Shown here: positions 49,679 to 61,990 of the stretch, in pieces
Layout: each line of letters starts with the position of its first letter
Position numbering within the stretch: position 1 is the first letter of the stretch
NCBI GenBank assembly: GCA_004009845.1
Contig: RMBW01000040.1
Location: forward strand, 1 to 64,000
Reading direction: 5' to 3'
Source of the DNA: Davidsoniella eucalypti
Lineage: Eukaryota; Ascomycota; Sordariomycetes; Microascales; Ceratocystidaceae
Length of the DNA stretch: 64,000 nucleotides
Translations under genes and position numbers: made by a program
The notes under the pieces: generated by a model
Databases searched by the model: none
What the model saw: the letters and a program-made list of their open reading frames with translations, nothing else
Told to the model about the DNA's origin: nothing

Positions 49679-52600
49679 ATGGCCTCTAGAACTGCCGTTG
49701 CGAGCCCCGTAGCGCTCTCTTCCGCGGCCTCCGCCGACTACAACTATCAGTCCTCAAGTCGACGCTCTACCGCCCCTCCTGTCGCGCCGCCGCGCAGTTC
49801 GTCCAATAACCACAACGGCATGGACACCTCCGCAAATTCCGCCTCGTACCGTGAATCGGACTCGAGTCGCTACTCCCAGACCGCTAATGACTCTTCGAGC
49901 CATTCGCGCAACAACAGAAAATCGACAACACAACAAGACGCCGTGCCGCGTAACAACAGCAGCTATGCTGGCCATCAGCAGTCCCAGTCACAGGGCCAGT
50001 CACACTCATCCCGCAATCAACAGCAAACCGCCTCGTCGTCTTCAAAGCGCGCCAGCGAGCAGTACTCTTCCTCTCGCTCCTCAGATCAACAGCGTATCCA
50101 GGAGCCTCTCCTGTCCGCCGACCAGATTACCGGAGAAAGCTCAGCCGCTCCTCAGCAAGGCCCATCCATGGCCGACGAACAGTCCAACGACCAGCGTCGT
50201 GGTGGCCGCAGCGGGGGTAGAAATGGCGGCAGCTCCTCTAAGCGCGAGAAAAACACCAAATTCAACGAGTACATCCTTGGAAACGTTATCGGTGAAGGCG
50301 AATTCGGCAAAGTTCGCCTTGGATGGAAGCAAAACAATAGCACCCAGGTAAGCAAGATTGCATAATCTTGATCTTGCAATGATGTTTACAAGTTGACTAA
50401 CATACTGTGCGCTCCTTAGGTTGCTATCAAAATCATCAAGAAAGAGAGTCTTGGCAACAACCCAGCTCGTCTATCCAAGATTCATCGCGAGCACAATATC
50501 CTTCGCAGCCTTCAACACAACAACATCGTACGATTGTATGATATGATTAGTGACGATAGCCGCATTGGTATCGTGCTCGAGTATGCTTCTGGCGGCGAAC
50601 TCTTTGATTATATCCTGCGTCACAGATACCTTAAGGACAACAACGCCAAGCGTCTATTTGCTCAGCTTGTATCCGGAGTTGGCTATCTTCATAAGAAGGG
50701 AATTGTTCACCGTGATCTGAAGCTCGAGAATCTGCTGCTTGATCGTCATAAGAACATTATCATCACAGATTTTGGCTTTGCCAACACTTTCGATGCCGAT
50801 GATGGCCTCACTGAGACCGAAGAAGAGCATCTTGCTGATCGTGACTACATTAAGCGTGCTCGTCTTGACCAGGTCAAGGCCAACGGCCATCGCCGTGGTG
50901 ACTTGATGCAGACCAGTTGTGGCAGTCCTTGCTATGCCGCCCCAGAACTTGTCGTTAGCGACTGTTTGTACACTGGACGCAAGGTTGATGTGTGGAGTTG
51001 TGGTGTCATTCTGGTAAGCCCTTAAAATTATTTTAATGTTGCCAACTCTTTCTAACGTATCATGTATAGTATGCTATGCTAGCTGGCTATTTGCCCTTTG
51101 ACGACGATCCGGCCAACCCCGAGGGTGATAACATCAATCTTCTCTACAAGTACATTGTCAATACCACGTTGACCTTCCCAGAATATGTTTCGCCGCATGC
51201 ACGTGATCTACTTAGAAGGATCTTGGTGCCTGACCCACGGAAGCGCGCGGATCTCTTTGAAGTTGCTCGTCATTCATGGCTTAGTGACTATGAGAGTGCT
51301 GTTGCCTGGATCACGAGCAACACCACCTCACCTGCAGAGGTACAGGAAGCATCGTCTCATGGTGATGAAGATATCCCAGGTATCTCGCGCAGCGCCTCCG
51401 TACGTGAGCCTTCTAAGAAGCCACAGCAGCCTACTGTTGGTGGCTTGGCACACAAGAGCAATGCCGATGCCGAACCTTCAGAAGCTGCATCCGCTGCCAG
51501 TAAGGCCGCCAAGCGCCGTACTGTCCAGGTCGAGTATGTGGCACCTGCAACCCAGACTCAGCGGGAACGAGCCGAGAATGCTGGCGGCTCAACAACCCCC
51601 AAGTCGGCTCCCTCTGCCGCTGCTGTGGCCTCACGTAACGCCGCCGTCCGTGCTTCTATAGAGGCTGCTGCCGCCCGGGATAAACCTCTACCTAAGGAGC
51701 CCACGACATCTGCCCATGAAAGCAGCCACCGTTACTCCCGCTCCTCAATCCCAATGCCCGTCGCCAGCTCTAAGCCATCTCGTGACAACAGAGCTAGCAC
51801 CGCTGAGGCTATGTACAGCACTATTCCTCCTACTGCTCGGCCACATACTGGTGGTGGCAGCCCTGCCACATCTTCTATCGGCCGGAATGGATATGGCCAG
51901 CCCGATCCTCCCACTGTTGATGGTGTCCACGCACAAGGCAAGATCCAGCAGCCATCTACTAGCGACGGGTACGAGAGCTCGCCGCGCCCTGGTGTTCCTT
52001 CCAAGATGGCTATATCTTCTGGATATGGTGCTAACAGTCAACCCCCGAGCGCACACGCCAACACTGATTACCGTGGTCACAAGCGTTCGAACACAATCGG
52101 TGATATCGGTTCGAAGTTGATAGGCCGTAGTGGCTCTATCTTCGGCAAGGGTCGCAAGCGGACTGACACTCAAGGTGAGAAGGGTAATCGCAAATACCCT
52201 CCTCTCAGTATGTCTACTCAGATGGTGCAGAATGTCGACGACATGGCTGCAGGACGCCAATCTATCGAGTCTAGTCGTCGGTCGATCTCATTTGGCCTGG
52301 GTAAGAAACGTAGCGGTAGTATCGCTGGCAGTCAACATTCTGGAAAGAACCGTCGCTTCTCATTGATAGCACCTTTCAAGGCTATGGGTCTCTCCAAGGG
52401 CTCACCAGCAAACTCATCTCCCACACCAACGTCTGGGTCTGACTCAGCAAGCGGCCTCCCACTTCAGAACCCCGACCAACGGCCTGCTACTGAGCGCCAG
52501 ATGAGCCACCAACAAAAGCCTGCGACATCTAGTGGCGCACCGAACGGCTCTCAATGGCATCCATCTGCCATTCCACAGTATGTTCAGGGCGAGAGCATGT

Positions 52601-52875
52601 TGCACACTGGCTCGGAGTCATCATTGGATAACGGTGGTATTAAGCGCCCCGTTAGCATGAACCACTACCAAGCACAATACACAGACTCTGGCGTCCACGA
52701 TGGTCAACGTCTGGGTAGCAGCAGAGCATCTCACGGCCGTGGGGTATTGCAAAAGCCCAAGCGCGGATTTAATGATGCCTACGGTGACGAAGGCAGTGGA
52801 AATGGTGCGGCGCGTAGAGTTATGGACTTTTTCAGAAGACGAGGCAAGGCCAGAGAGGCGGCGGGAGAACGGTAG
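49679..52875 (+). CDS. Kin4-type serine/threonine protein kinase (CAMKL family)
   Basis: Three exons, 49679-50347, 50420-51013 and 51070-52875, join in frame across 72- and 56-nt introns (GTAAGC donors, TTAG/ATAG acceptors) to 1022 residues. The N-terminal about 195 residues are Ser/Gln/Arg-rich and disordered. The kinase domain spans about 198-492: GEGEFGKV loop, VAIK Lys227, HRDLKLEN with Asp322, DFG at 340-342, then a 45-residue charged insert before TSCGSPCYAAPE (activation-loop Thr388), and YAMLAGYLPFDDDPANP with RILVPDPRKRADL. These are hallmarks of the Kin4/Frk1 group; yeast Kin4 acts in the spindle position checkpoint and is activated by Elm1 at the equivalent Thr. The about 530-residue tail is Ser-rich with RRFSLIAPFKAMG and a terminal RRVMDFFRRRGKAR, similar to what I recall in kinases annotated Kin4 in other fungi. 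ATG 49679 is chosen because the frame upstream has no other good ATG. Confidence 0.9.
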
Positions 52876-54599
52876 AAAAAGTACTCTCGTCGTACTCAGT
52901 CTGTTCATGTCCATCCATCATCGTCACATAATACCCAGTGTTTTATAGTCCCCCCTCCTAGACACTCGTCGATTGGCGCACCTATTACTACTTTTGCGCC
53001 TACTACTCCTCGCCCGATGTCATTTACTACTATATCCCCTCCTCCTCTACGATCCCCGTCACAGATACTTTTTCTCCCTCTATCTCTTGATGCTGAGGAG
53101 ACACAGCCCCAGTCACAGTTACGGGTATGCATCGCTCCAAGTTCATCGTTTTGTTATATAAGCCGGCATAGTCATCGCTCTAAGGGTTAAATGGATTGCT
53201 TTTATTCTACTTGTTTTTTTCTCTCTTTCTATTCACACTCTGTTAGTATTTTTTTTTATCTATTTCGTCGTTCAGCTGTCCATTCACTTGTTTTCTAGTC
53301 GTGTTCACTCTTGTTTTTTTTTTTTGTTTTGCTCCCTCTCTTACATACTTTACTGCTGCTCTCTTTCTCTCTCTCTCTCATGTTTTCCTGCCGTGCCGTG
53401 CTCATTACTTTTTGCGTTATTCTTCCCTTCTAACCTCCTCGATTTGTTATAAAAAGAACCAGAGGCCATGCATTTTTATTTCCTCATATATGAATAAGGT
53501 GAGGCATCTCCCCAACAATAAGTGCTTTTTTTCGTATGGTTCAAGTCGTTTTTTTTTTCGTCTCGAGAGGTTCGCTTTGTATCTTTGCATATAAGCGTTT
53601 TTTGTTGTATTCTTGCTCATAATACCCCTTACAGCTTACTTTTTATATTTTATTCACCGTGCATTTACTTTCTTTTTTACTCTCCCTTTAACAATTTTTA
53701 TCTCATTCATTGTCCTTTGCCTTTAGTTGGTTGCAATGCTCTCATTATATACTCAGCCAGATCAATGACTTATTATTCTGTCTCTCTTTCTTATATTTAT
53801 TCATCAATTTTCCTATATTTTTCAACAATTTTATCCTTCCTTTTCTAACGTTTGCCAATCCTGAAAAGCATTGTGACACCTCAATTTTTGTTATTCTAAT
53901 ATTGTGTGCTATTGGCCAAGTTTGGTCTATCAAAGCGTCAAAAGTAACTGCGTGTGCTCGTTCATTATGCTGAACACTCTAAAAGTGACAATAATACATA
54001 GATGCTATAGTTTTAGGCTATTGGATGATAAACTTTCTTGTTTTCATTCCTTATAGATTTTCTTAAGTGCTCATCCTGTCTTTCTTTTTACTATATAGTA
54101 AGATTATTTCTTATATTATTATTATTAATCATTAGTATAATGAATGGGTTCTTGAAATTGATTTGAAAAGCTACAGACTAAAGCTTAAGTGACGTGATTT
54201 ATGTTCTGATTTTGGTTAGTACTTCCAAAATGGGATGCAAAGCCCCATATATTACCATTTTAGGCTATGTGTATTGGTGGAATGCTATAGAAGCTTCTCC
54301 ACATTTCCGCAATTGGCAACCGAGTAAACCAAGGAAGTTACTAGACAATTCTGGAAATTATCACGAACCTGGACTTTCTCGAAGTTTCACGAAAACGACT
54401 TGACACGGGCGTCAAAATGTATAAAACATGCGTGAATATTCCGGTTTTGAGGATGCTGGAAGTTTTGATTTTCATCATCATCAACACTTGAAACAAATCA
54501 CATCATCTCTCCTCTAACTTTGTTGACGAGTGGTTCTTCGTACTCTATGAGCTTGTCAAACATCCCATATCACTTAGAGATCACTGCTCATTTTCTCAA
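52876..54599. other. Intergenic, T-rich, no gene seen
   Basis: The 3' flank of the Kin4-like gene, then T-rich sequence with CT repeats (about 53350-53385) and T runs. The short hydrophobic open frames at 53301-53973 reflect T-rich codons. A CRE-like TGACGTGA motif occurs at about 54190. Confidence 0.6.
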
Positions 54600-55354
54600 A
54601 TGCAAGCTGGTAGCCTAATGACGCCAAGTCAAACATCTATGGCTTCGGCTTCACCGGAAGTTATGGTATCAACCGTAGTCCCATCCAACTCATCGATCCC
54701 AGTTCCCCCAGCAACAAACCGTTCTCCTCCGCTCCTGTGCCGCCGCATCTGCTCCAGAGACACTGTATGAGCTTCTTGACCTAATCTCGCCCTTACCAAG
54801 ACTTGCGTCTATTCTTTTCCTCCACGAATTTATCCCCGAGAGACCACAGGCGCCAAACGGTCACGTTGTCTGTCTATCTTTGCTACGAGGCCAGATCCAG
54901 GCTGTTGTTAATCATATCAAGACATACTCGTATAGTCGCCGCCAAATCTTGATTTCATCCCACAATCTGGCCCACGTTCCATGGCATCTATACGCCAGGT
55001 TCGGCGGTACTGATCTGGGCTTGTATCATCGCGTATATCTACAACTACCGCTTCCCATTAGTTGGATATGACCCTTCGTTCCGTCCCACACCGGAACGGG
55101 CGGTCTTTTGTGAGTGTGTGTATCTCTTGTTCTCCGATGCATCCGAGCTGCCTGTACCAAAAGATTCGGTGATGTCTGAGTTGCTGGACTGGAATTACAT
55201 TTCGCATTCTAGACTGCCAAAGACATCGGAGGGTTTCGTCCAATTGATGAGATCGGAGTATGCTGCCCAATTATCCGAGCTGTCGCCGTCCAGTTCACCA
55301 GAGGCTATGCCACTTCCACTGCGTGGGGTGTCTTCCTCAAGCGAACCTTGCTGA
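54600..55354 (+). CDS. Tentative multi-exon gene (or decayed gene), function unknown
   Basis: Three successive frames carry protein-like, GC3-biased sequence that none carries alone. Frame A starts at ATG 54600 (Ser/Thr/Pro-rich). A 46-nt candidate intron (GTATCA to CCCCCAG, 54666-54711) joins it in phase to frame B, which holds ETLYELLDLISPLPRLASIL, LFLHEFIPERPQ and LLRGQIQAVVNHIKTYS. Frame C, open to the stop at 55354, holds a likely membrane helix (AVLIWACIIAYIYNY) then PTPERAVFCECVYLLFSDA and MSELLDWNYISHSRLPKTS. The B-to-C shift fits an intron with acceptor CGCCAG (ending 54998) but only poor donors, or a 55-nt intron 55007-55061 that would remove the helix. A frameshift is the alternative. 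The predicted product is about 200-230 residues. I recognise no family; an integral-membrane protein is suggested only by the helix. Confidence 0.45.
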
Positions 55355-56544
55355 AAAAGGGCAATAACCAGAACGGCAACCTAAAGAGCACATTTCTTGT
55401 CCTCGTTTAGCTTTATAAACTAGTAGAATCTGGCATAGCCTTGCCAACCCTCGATGTATCACATATCCCTGCTAGCAACAGGATGCAAAGTGTGGTTTCG
55501 GCCAAGTCGTGATGTCATTTGCATTTCGAATCGTTTGCAACGTACCGCTTGAACTGTAACATCATTTGTTGAAGCCATCCTTTGGCTTTGATCTGACTAA
55601 GTTGCCTTTCTAACCAACCTGGTACCACATAATCTACCCCTTTTCATACTTCTTCACTCCATTACTTCTTGCTGTGTAGTTTGAATTGCTGAAGGTAGTC
55701 AGTCTTACTGCAATCTACGGAATAATATTTTCTCGGCCTGTTAGCAGTCCTTGCTAAATCGCGTCGCATTGCACTGTTGCGAATTTTGTAAAGAGTCTCC
55801 TGTTCAAGGCTAATATAGCCCTACATATATATACTTGATGGAAATATGTATCAATAATGACAGTTGTGTGCCTGAGTTTCCGAGGAATCCGCTATATATA
55901 GCATGTTAAAATATAAGAAACTTCACAATTACAACCTGTTTTAAAGTCATTATCTGCTATTTGCCGAAATAAATAAGGCAAGCCACTAAAACCCTGTCAT
56001 TGGAATTTGTTCAAACGTATTTGAGGTGTTCAATGTAAATATAGCCAGGATATCACGACAATATATAGGGTGCAAGTTCGGAAGTTCGGCTAGATACATC
56101 ATATACAGATTTAATATCGATTTATTCTATATACAAACGGTTCATTTTGGAATTTGAATGATGGTCTCTCGGAATAGATGGGAGAAATTAGTTGAAAAGC
56201 TGATTTGTCAGATTCCGAAGGTCGAAAAAGTCAGTGTTTCAATGAGGCTGATTCTGTTTGTATCTTTACACAATAGTGTCTTTCGATGCAAGTTAGCTGG
56301 TACGTCATGACATGACATGCCGGTTGTTAGAGTTGTCATTTCACTAGCCCTAGTGCCGACATAAGGGTTAGCACAGTATTGACATTTACATTTTGTTTTT
56401 CATCAAGTTTCATTGCTGTTTGTTTCACTCTTTCAGGTTTTTACTAACAACAATATAACAAAAAACGAATCGCGAAACGAAAAACAATAAACTAATAAGA
56501 ACAAAAAAAGGCTTCTATCTTATTATTGTATAAGTTCCCCAAAA
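55355..56544. other. Intergenic, promoter side of the EBP gene
   Basis: No open frame with a motif. The last 100 nt before the EBP ATG are A-rich with ACAA/CAAAA repeats, unlike the C/T-rich leaders of other genes here, and contain a TCGCGA palindrome at about 56470. Confidence 0.5.
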
Positions 56545-57649
56545 ATGCCCAACCATCCGTACTTTCCACCGGACATCCTGATACCTGGATTTCAGCCCAA
56601 TGAGTCTTCGTTGTTTTCGCTTTCACTGACGTTTCTTGCATTGATTGGCCTGTTCGCTGGCATATCGATAGCTAGTTCTAAACGGTTGAATCCTCAGATT
56701 AGGCTCGGTGAGGTATTGACAGTAGGCTGGTTTACTTTGTGTGAGTTTTTATAATATTTTTTTTTTACGGAACACCGGTTCTCGTCATATATTGATATTT
56801 CAAGGTCTAGCTGGCTACGTGTATAATAGGGGGATATTGTATATACATAAGAGGGAATGCTAACTTTGTATCTACATATACAACAGGCGGGTTTTTACAT
56901 TGTTTTTTTGAAGGTAATCATCCTGAAACCCGGTAGTTCCTGATATCTCTATATCGTCTTGACTTACTACAGTAGTCAATCTTCACGACAAGAGTTCCGA
57001 TCTGTCTATCATGAAATGTTGTAATGATGTATACACATAATCTAACTTTGTGATTAGGCTATTTTGTCCTAAACCACACAAGTCTTGCTGGGAGTCAGAG
57101 TCTCTTTGCCCAACTATGGAAGGAATACAGCCTGTCGGATTCAAGATATCTAGTATCTGATCCGTTCATGGTATGCATAGAGACAGTTACAGCTGTTAGT
57201 ATATCCTCTTCCCCCTTTAAAGCTCTTGATCCAACCTGAACAACTCAGGACCGAGCAGAAAGAAATAAGCCTTGGGTATATTTTCACACTCTTTATCTTA
57301 CACATTGTAATTTAGCTCGTCTGGGGACCGCTGAGCTTTGCTGCTGCTATTGCTATAGTCTTGCGTAGTCCGCTCAAGTCTCTTCTTGTCCTCGCTGTGT
57401 CGATTGGCCATTTATATGGTGTTACGCTATACTATTCGACATGTTATGCCGAGCATGCCTTTACGGGGAGAAGCCACAGTCGACCCGAGTTCCTATACTT
57501 CTGGGTTTATTATGCCGGCTTCAATATCCCATGGGCGATAGTTCCAAGTAGTAAGTTTATATCTTCCCAGAGCTGTCGTTATACATCATTTGCCTACAGA
57601 ACAATGTTATATATACTGTGATGTTTACAAGGCTGTCACTTTCAAATAG
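56545..57649 (+). CDS. EBP-type sterol delta8-delta7 isomerase (EXPERA domain), five exons
   Basis: Exons 56545-56740, 56887-56913, 57058-57194, 57316-57550 and 57600-57649 join in phase to 214 residues (human EBP has 230). The N-terminus HPYFPPDILIPGF parallels HPYWPxxLxLxxF of mammalian EBP. Conserved membrane-core residues fall at the exon joins: CGFLHCFFEGYFVL with His70 and Glu74 spans exons 1-3, FAQLWKEYSLSDSRYLVSDP follows, then VCIETVTA with Glu116 and Thr119, LVWGPLSF, IGHLYG, and FLYFWVYYAGFNIPW with Asn190 and Trp193. EBP shifts the sterol B-ring double bond from C8 to C7 in the ER. Four hydrophobic helices are apparent. Introns of 146, 144, 121 and 49 nt have GTGAGT, GTAATC, GTTAGT and GTAAGT donors. 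The last exon is the least certain; without splicing the frame would end at 57621. Most studied ascomycetes use the unrelated Erg2 for this step. Confidence 0.88.
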
Positions 57650-60600
57650 CCTTCCATTGCCTTGAAAGCCTTTTAGCGACGTGTGACGCTTGATTATTCC
57701 TTGCCTATACCTCCACCCAACCCTCATCGAACTACTCTATCGGGTGATCTGCAATTGCACCTCACAAATCAGTCCGTCATGTGGAATATTCTGGCGTGAG
57801 GCCATCTCAAAATGCCTTTGCTAACTGCGTCATCTGCGCTTGCACTTTGTCTTGCTCGACTTATAGTCCTCATTTGGAATGCTGGATGTGATCTTACTTC
57901 TTACTCGGCCGTCTCGGATCAGTCGAAGAAGAGGGTGTGAGAGTAAGATAAGAGCAGAAGAGCCTACGCAATAATAACATCTGTATGGCTGACTGTCTAT
58001 CTATCTGTATTAAGGATTAAGGGTGGGTGAGCAAGGGGCAATTGAGTTGCCTTGTTTATCTCTATTAGCCTTTAGCGGCAAATAATCCATCTAGCCATGA
58101 GTTATTTAGAGTTGGAACTTATGAAAGGTGGATTAGTGCCTTGATTAACGAGTCAAGCTTAAGAGTCAACTTGTTTCGCCTCGTCCACTATTTTAATCAT
58201 GTCTTGGCCATGCTCCGTGTCTCAGTGAACGTTGAATCCGCTCTTGTTTGTTTATAGCAATAGTTAGCACGCTGTGCAACCCGATGATGTTCGAGTAGGC
58301 TATACTCATCCAATACAATTTGTAAGGCTTATCCCGAACCACACCACCACGATGCCTTGGATTCCTCTTGTAGTGGCTGTGTCGGTCAGAAGAGGTGTAG
58401 AGGCATACATGGAAACCCCTTCTTATGTTACGGCACAATGGGGGATAAGTCTAATCAACGGATAAATAACAAGAACAATAGACTAATGTATATAACGTTG
58501 GACGGAATTATACGATCCCAGCAAAATAATATACCAACTTCCTGCATAAATGGAGAAAGTCGTATGGGTTGTCAGAGACTTCATCGGATGTTTCACAAGA
58601 CTAGAGTAGAGGACTTTGGACATGCAGTATTAACATATATCATATAAGACTACACAATCTTCTAAAATTCTCTTGGTTGTTGAAAAACGGTGAAGTATAT
58701 GGTATTAATATTACAGTAACTATTTGACCATCTGATAGTACAAGCACAATTGATATGATAACATGACATGATATTTCTTTTGCTGAGTCACATAGCGTGA
58801 AAATAGATGTATGATGATAATATCTACAGTCATAATTTGCTAATCGATATATAAAGTAGGGCGAACACTACAGCAGAGGGATTTCCTTAGCAGCGAAGCG
58901 GCAAACAACTCATATATGGAATATGGTTCAATTTAACAGCCCGAGTTATGATTTGTGGGGTGGTAGAATCATTTCCATTGAGCAGTGATATTTTGTATAT
59001 TGGGAGCTGATCTGTAAGATGGGGCTAAGTAGAAGATTTTTAAGATCAAACGTAACTGTGATTTTGTAGTTGGTTTGCAGATATATGGATGCCTCAGACA
59101 TGAAGTAGATTGCAAGCATGTAAGTTGAAGGTTTGGTGATCAGATGACAGGTTACCTTTTTGGTGTAAGTACTAAAAAAGAACACCAAAAATAAGGATAA
59201 ATCGATAAGGCTCTGTCCAATACTATCTTGAATTGAGTTTTTATTTTTTATTTTTTATTTTTTTAAAATAGGTTAGTGTTTGAACCTGGATTTATAATAA
59301 ATAGTGTATTAGTGAAATTTTCTCAGGCAAGAGGCCGGGAATAATAAACGATAGAAACGCTATCATGTGATCGCAATCACGGTGTACTGAAAATAACAAT
59401 ACAATTATTTGGCTTATGATACTGAGTCGATCCCAGAAGCCTTGATATCGGCATAGTTATTCTTTATATTCATCATTATAGTGACCAATTTTAGGTGGTA
59501 CGAGTGGCCAATATCACTCTTCAAAATACATACAAAAAACTTCCGACTTGCATATGTGCAACTATATATGTTATTGGTAATATTTACTAATAAACTCCTC
59601 AAATGCCATACAAAGGGAGTCAAATCGTCTCTGAAATATAAAGATGCGATAACTGTTTGCCCACCCCCCAATCTGCTGCATATAGATTGAAATATGTAAA
59701 TATTAACTAAATAAGACACTCTTTTTTCTCGCTTGTAGCCTCATATATGCACGATGATGGTACATATTTTACGCATCTATTATTGGATGTGATTTATTAG
59801 TTGTAACTAGTTCGAGTTTAAAAAAAAAAAAGTTGTAGTTTTATGCCCATATCTATCCATATACCATGTACTTGTGCTTACATTGTTCTATAAGTAAAGT
59901 TTTCGGTATTATGTGCTAACGATAAGGTCCTTTGTAATCATTCTGCTTTTCTGTGATAGTCTCCTTTTGCTTAGTGATACATAAGTTAGACGGTGTGACT
60001 TTGAAGTACTTCTATAGCTAAAATATTGCAACATGTCTGCATATACCGCTAACATATTACCGAAAATGAGAACAATAGAGTGATAAGATGAATGGAGATT
60101 TCAATTAGTTAGGAGACAAATCCAATAATCCAACGTAATATTCAAGCAGATACACATATTTTGAACACCAAAAAGAGACAGACCCACGGTTTTGGACGGT
60201 GATATAAAGGAAATAAGAAAAAAAAATAGATAAAGGAAGCAAAACAATAACAGATAGGGTATCCTCGATATGGCCCAAATAGAGCTTACTAAAGTTCATA
60301 GTAACAAATAAAGTAGTTGGTGGTAGTAAAGGGGTCTAAGAACGCTAGAATAAAGGATATAGGGGAGAAAAGAAGAAGTAATAGAAATCAAAAAGAATAG
60401 ACGCCAATCCTAGAGCAAAAAAAAAAAAAAAAACTTCAACTTGTTAACTTCAAGATAAGTCGTAACATCAAGACCAAACAAAGAAAGAGACCGGATATTA
60501 CGATAGGAAAATTGGCTAGAACACACTATTACAGTCCATTACAGAAATGGACATGTAATTGGCCGTGCATTGTTGCGGTGTGAGATGTAAGGAAGAAAAA

Positions 60601-61240
60601 AAAACGCCAACAAAACAGCTCCTCAAATATGAGGCTTGGTTTCTATAAGCTTAGACGTAAAATTTCAAGAGAAGCAATGAAAGAGAACAGTGTATAGCGA
60701 ACCGTACTATGCATCAAGGTGTAGCATAGCACAGTATAGTATATGCCGGCGCAACGCAGCACATATCGAGCCAGAAAGTCGATAGGCATGCTTGTGCTTT
60801 AGGAGGGATAGATATTCCATTCCGGAAAATTGTTTATTGGTAGTGGAGGCGCGGAAAAGCCGTCGAAATCGATAAATAAGCGTGATGAGAGGTCGCTTCG
60901 TTTAGTTGAGGTTGGTTGAGATCGAGCCGACCTGACTTTTTGTGGGATTTGGGAGGATGCAGGGCTAAAGATATGCAGAGCACCACTTGTGATGTGACAA
61001 TAAAGCTGTAAGCTGCTTCCTTTTTGTTGTACTTCACATGATTACATATGTATATGTATACTGTAGCCCTGAGACTAAGGGTGCATGCCAGGATTTGGAA
61101 CTCAGACGTGCTCGACATGAAAACGGAAAGATTAAGTCAAAGATAGGAATCTTGATATCGCTCTGAAGATGTTACGCCGCAGCACAGTTGAATAATGTTT
61201 GGAAGACGATAGTTCTGAGGCGGCGTGGCAAATTCGTAGG
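57650..61240. other. Intergenic, no supported gene
   Basis: A/T-rich with T runs near 59240-59265 and an 18-nt A tract at 60417-60434. The open frames are all below about 102 codons. Those at 57990-61120 have random-looking translations; a 42-codon frame with a hydrophobic start at about 57811 (+) is too short to support. Confidence 0.55.
60417..60434 (+). repeat. 18-nt poly-A tract
   Basis: An uninterrupted run of about 18 A. No gene end or retroposed sequence is recognised immediately upstream. Confidence 0.75.
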
Positions 61241-61990
61241 CTATGAGCACTGGGGTGGCGGAGGTGGCGAGCGGAATGATGAGTCCGAGGCAATGACCTT
61301 GCCCGACGGCGGTCTGGGTGGTAGCAAGCCGGTATACATCATGATCGAGGAGGATAGAGAGGGCGGCGGTGGGTCGATATTGCCGTCATTGGGGGGCGGA
61401 GGCGGGCGTGTGTGCCTCACGCGGAAAACTTTGTCACTAGACTCCTCAGCTATCCAGCGAGCCGTCTCGGGGACGGTGGCATCGTGGCCATGACAGGAGA
61501 TGTCTTCACTGTGGTGTATACTAGGATTGCTGGGCTGCTGACGCTTCGAACCCGTAGAACTCGGCAATGAAACCCCGTGTTGCGGGACATGGGTAGCTGC
61601 AGACACCTGCGAGAGCAAGCTAGTGTATATCGTGATGATTTCGGGCCCGCTGGCGGAAAAGGCGGCAGAATCGGCGTAGACTATGTGTACTGTCCAAATT
61701 TGTGTAGCGTGGTCTAACTCGGTGATGAAGTCGAAGTTGGCGAGGCCATTGAAGAGAAGATTACAATTGCCTGTGGACGGGGATAACGGGTCAGTCAAAG
61801 AAACCAATTGGCCAAAGAGGTTGATGATAGCAGACACGATAGATGTGGCGTGGAGCATATGACGATAATCGGGGTTTGAGAAGAAGGGAGAAGGGAGATC
61901 AAACGCACTCTGGATTCTGTTGAACATGTACAGCTCGTAACTTTGAGTAGGGGAAATGATGCCACTATGTAGATTGATGGGAATTCGCAT
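61241..61990 (-). CDS. Proline-tract protein of unknown function, 249 residues
   Basis: Single open frame from ATG 61990. The start is preceded on the minus strand by a C/T-rich stretch (CCTCTCTCTTTCTATCTCATC), the typical leader type in this window, which supports both the gene and the start. Residues 1-135 look like a folded, partly helical domain (SYELYMFNRIQSAFDL, HMLHATSIVSAIINLFGQLV, LANFDFITELDHATQIWTVH, EIITIYTSLLSQV). Residues 136-249 are low-complexity with four proline tracts (196-200, 207-210, 224-228, 242-246) that could bind SH3, WW or profilin-type partners. A CCACAG acceptor-like site at about 61771 raises the possibility of a small intron, but no matching donor is convincing. 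I do not recognise the folded part. The gene could also be the C-terminal exon of something longer, although the leader argues against that. Confidence 0.6.
   Translation of the reverse strand: MRIPINLHSGIISPTQSYELYMFNRIQSAFDLPSPFFSNPDYRHMLHATSIVSAIINLFGQLVSLTDPLSPSTGNCNLLFNGLANFDFITELDHATQIWTVHIVYADSAAFSASGPEIITIYTSLLSQVSAATHVPQHGVSLPSSTGSKRQQPSNPSIHHSEDISCHGHDATVPETARWIAEESSDKVFRVRHTRPPPPPNDGNIDPPPPSLSSSIMMYTGLLPPRPPSGKVIASDSSFRSPPPPPQCS

Noticed and set aside
53301..53973. Hydrophobic plus-strand frames downstream of the Kin4-like gene
   Set aside because: T-rich DNA yields Phe/Leu/Ser/Tyr strings; no start context or motif.
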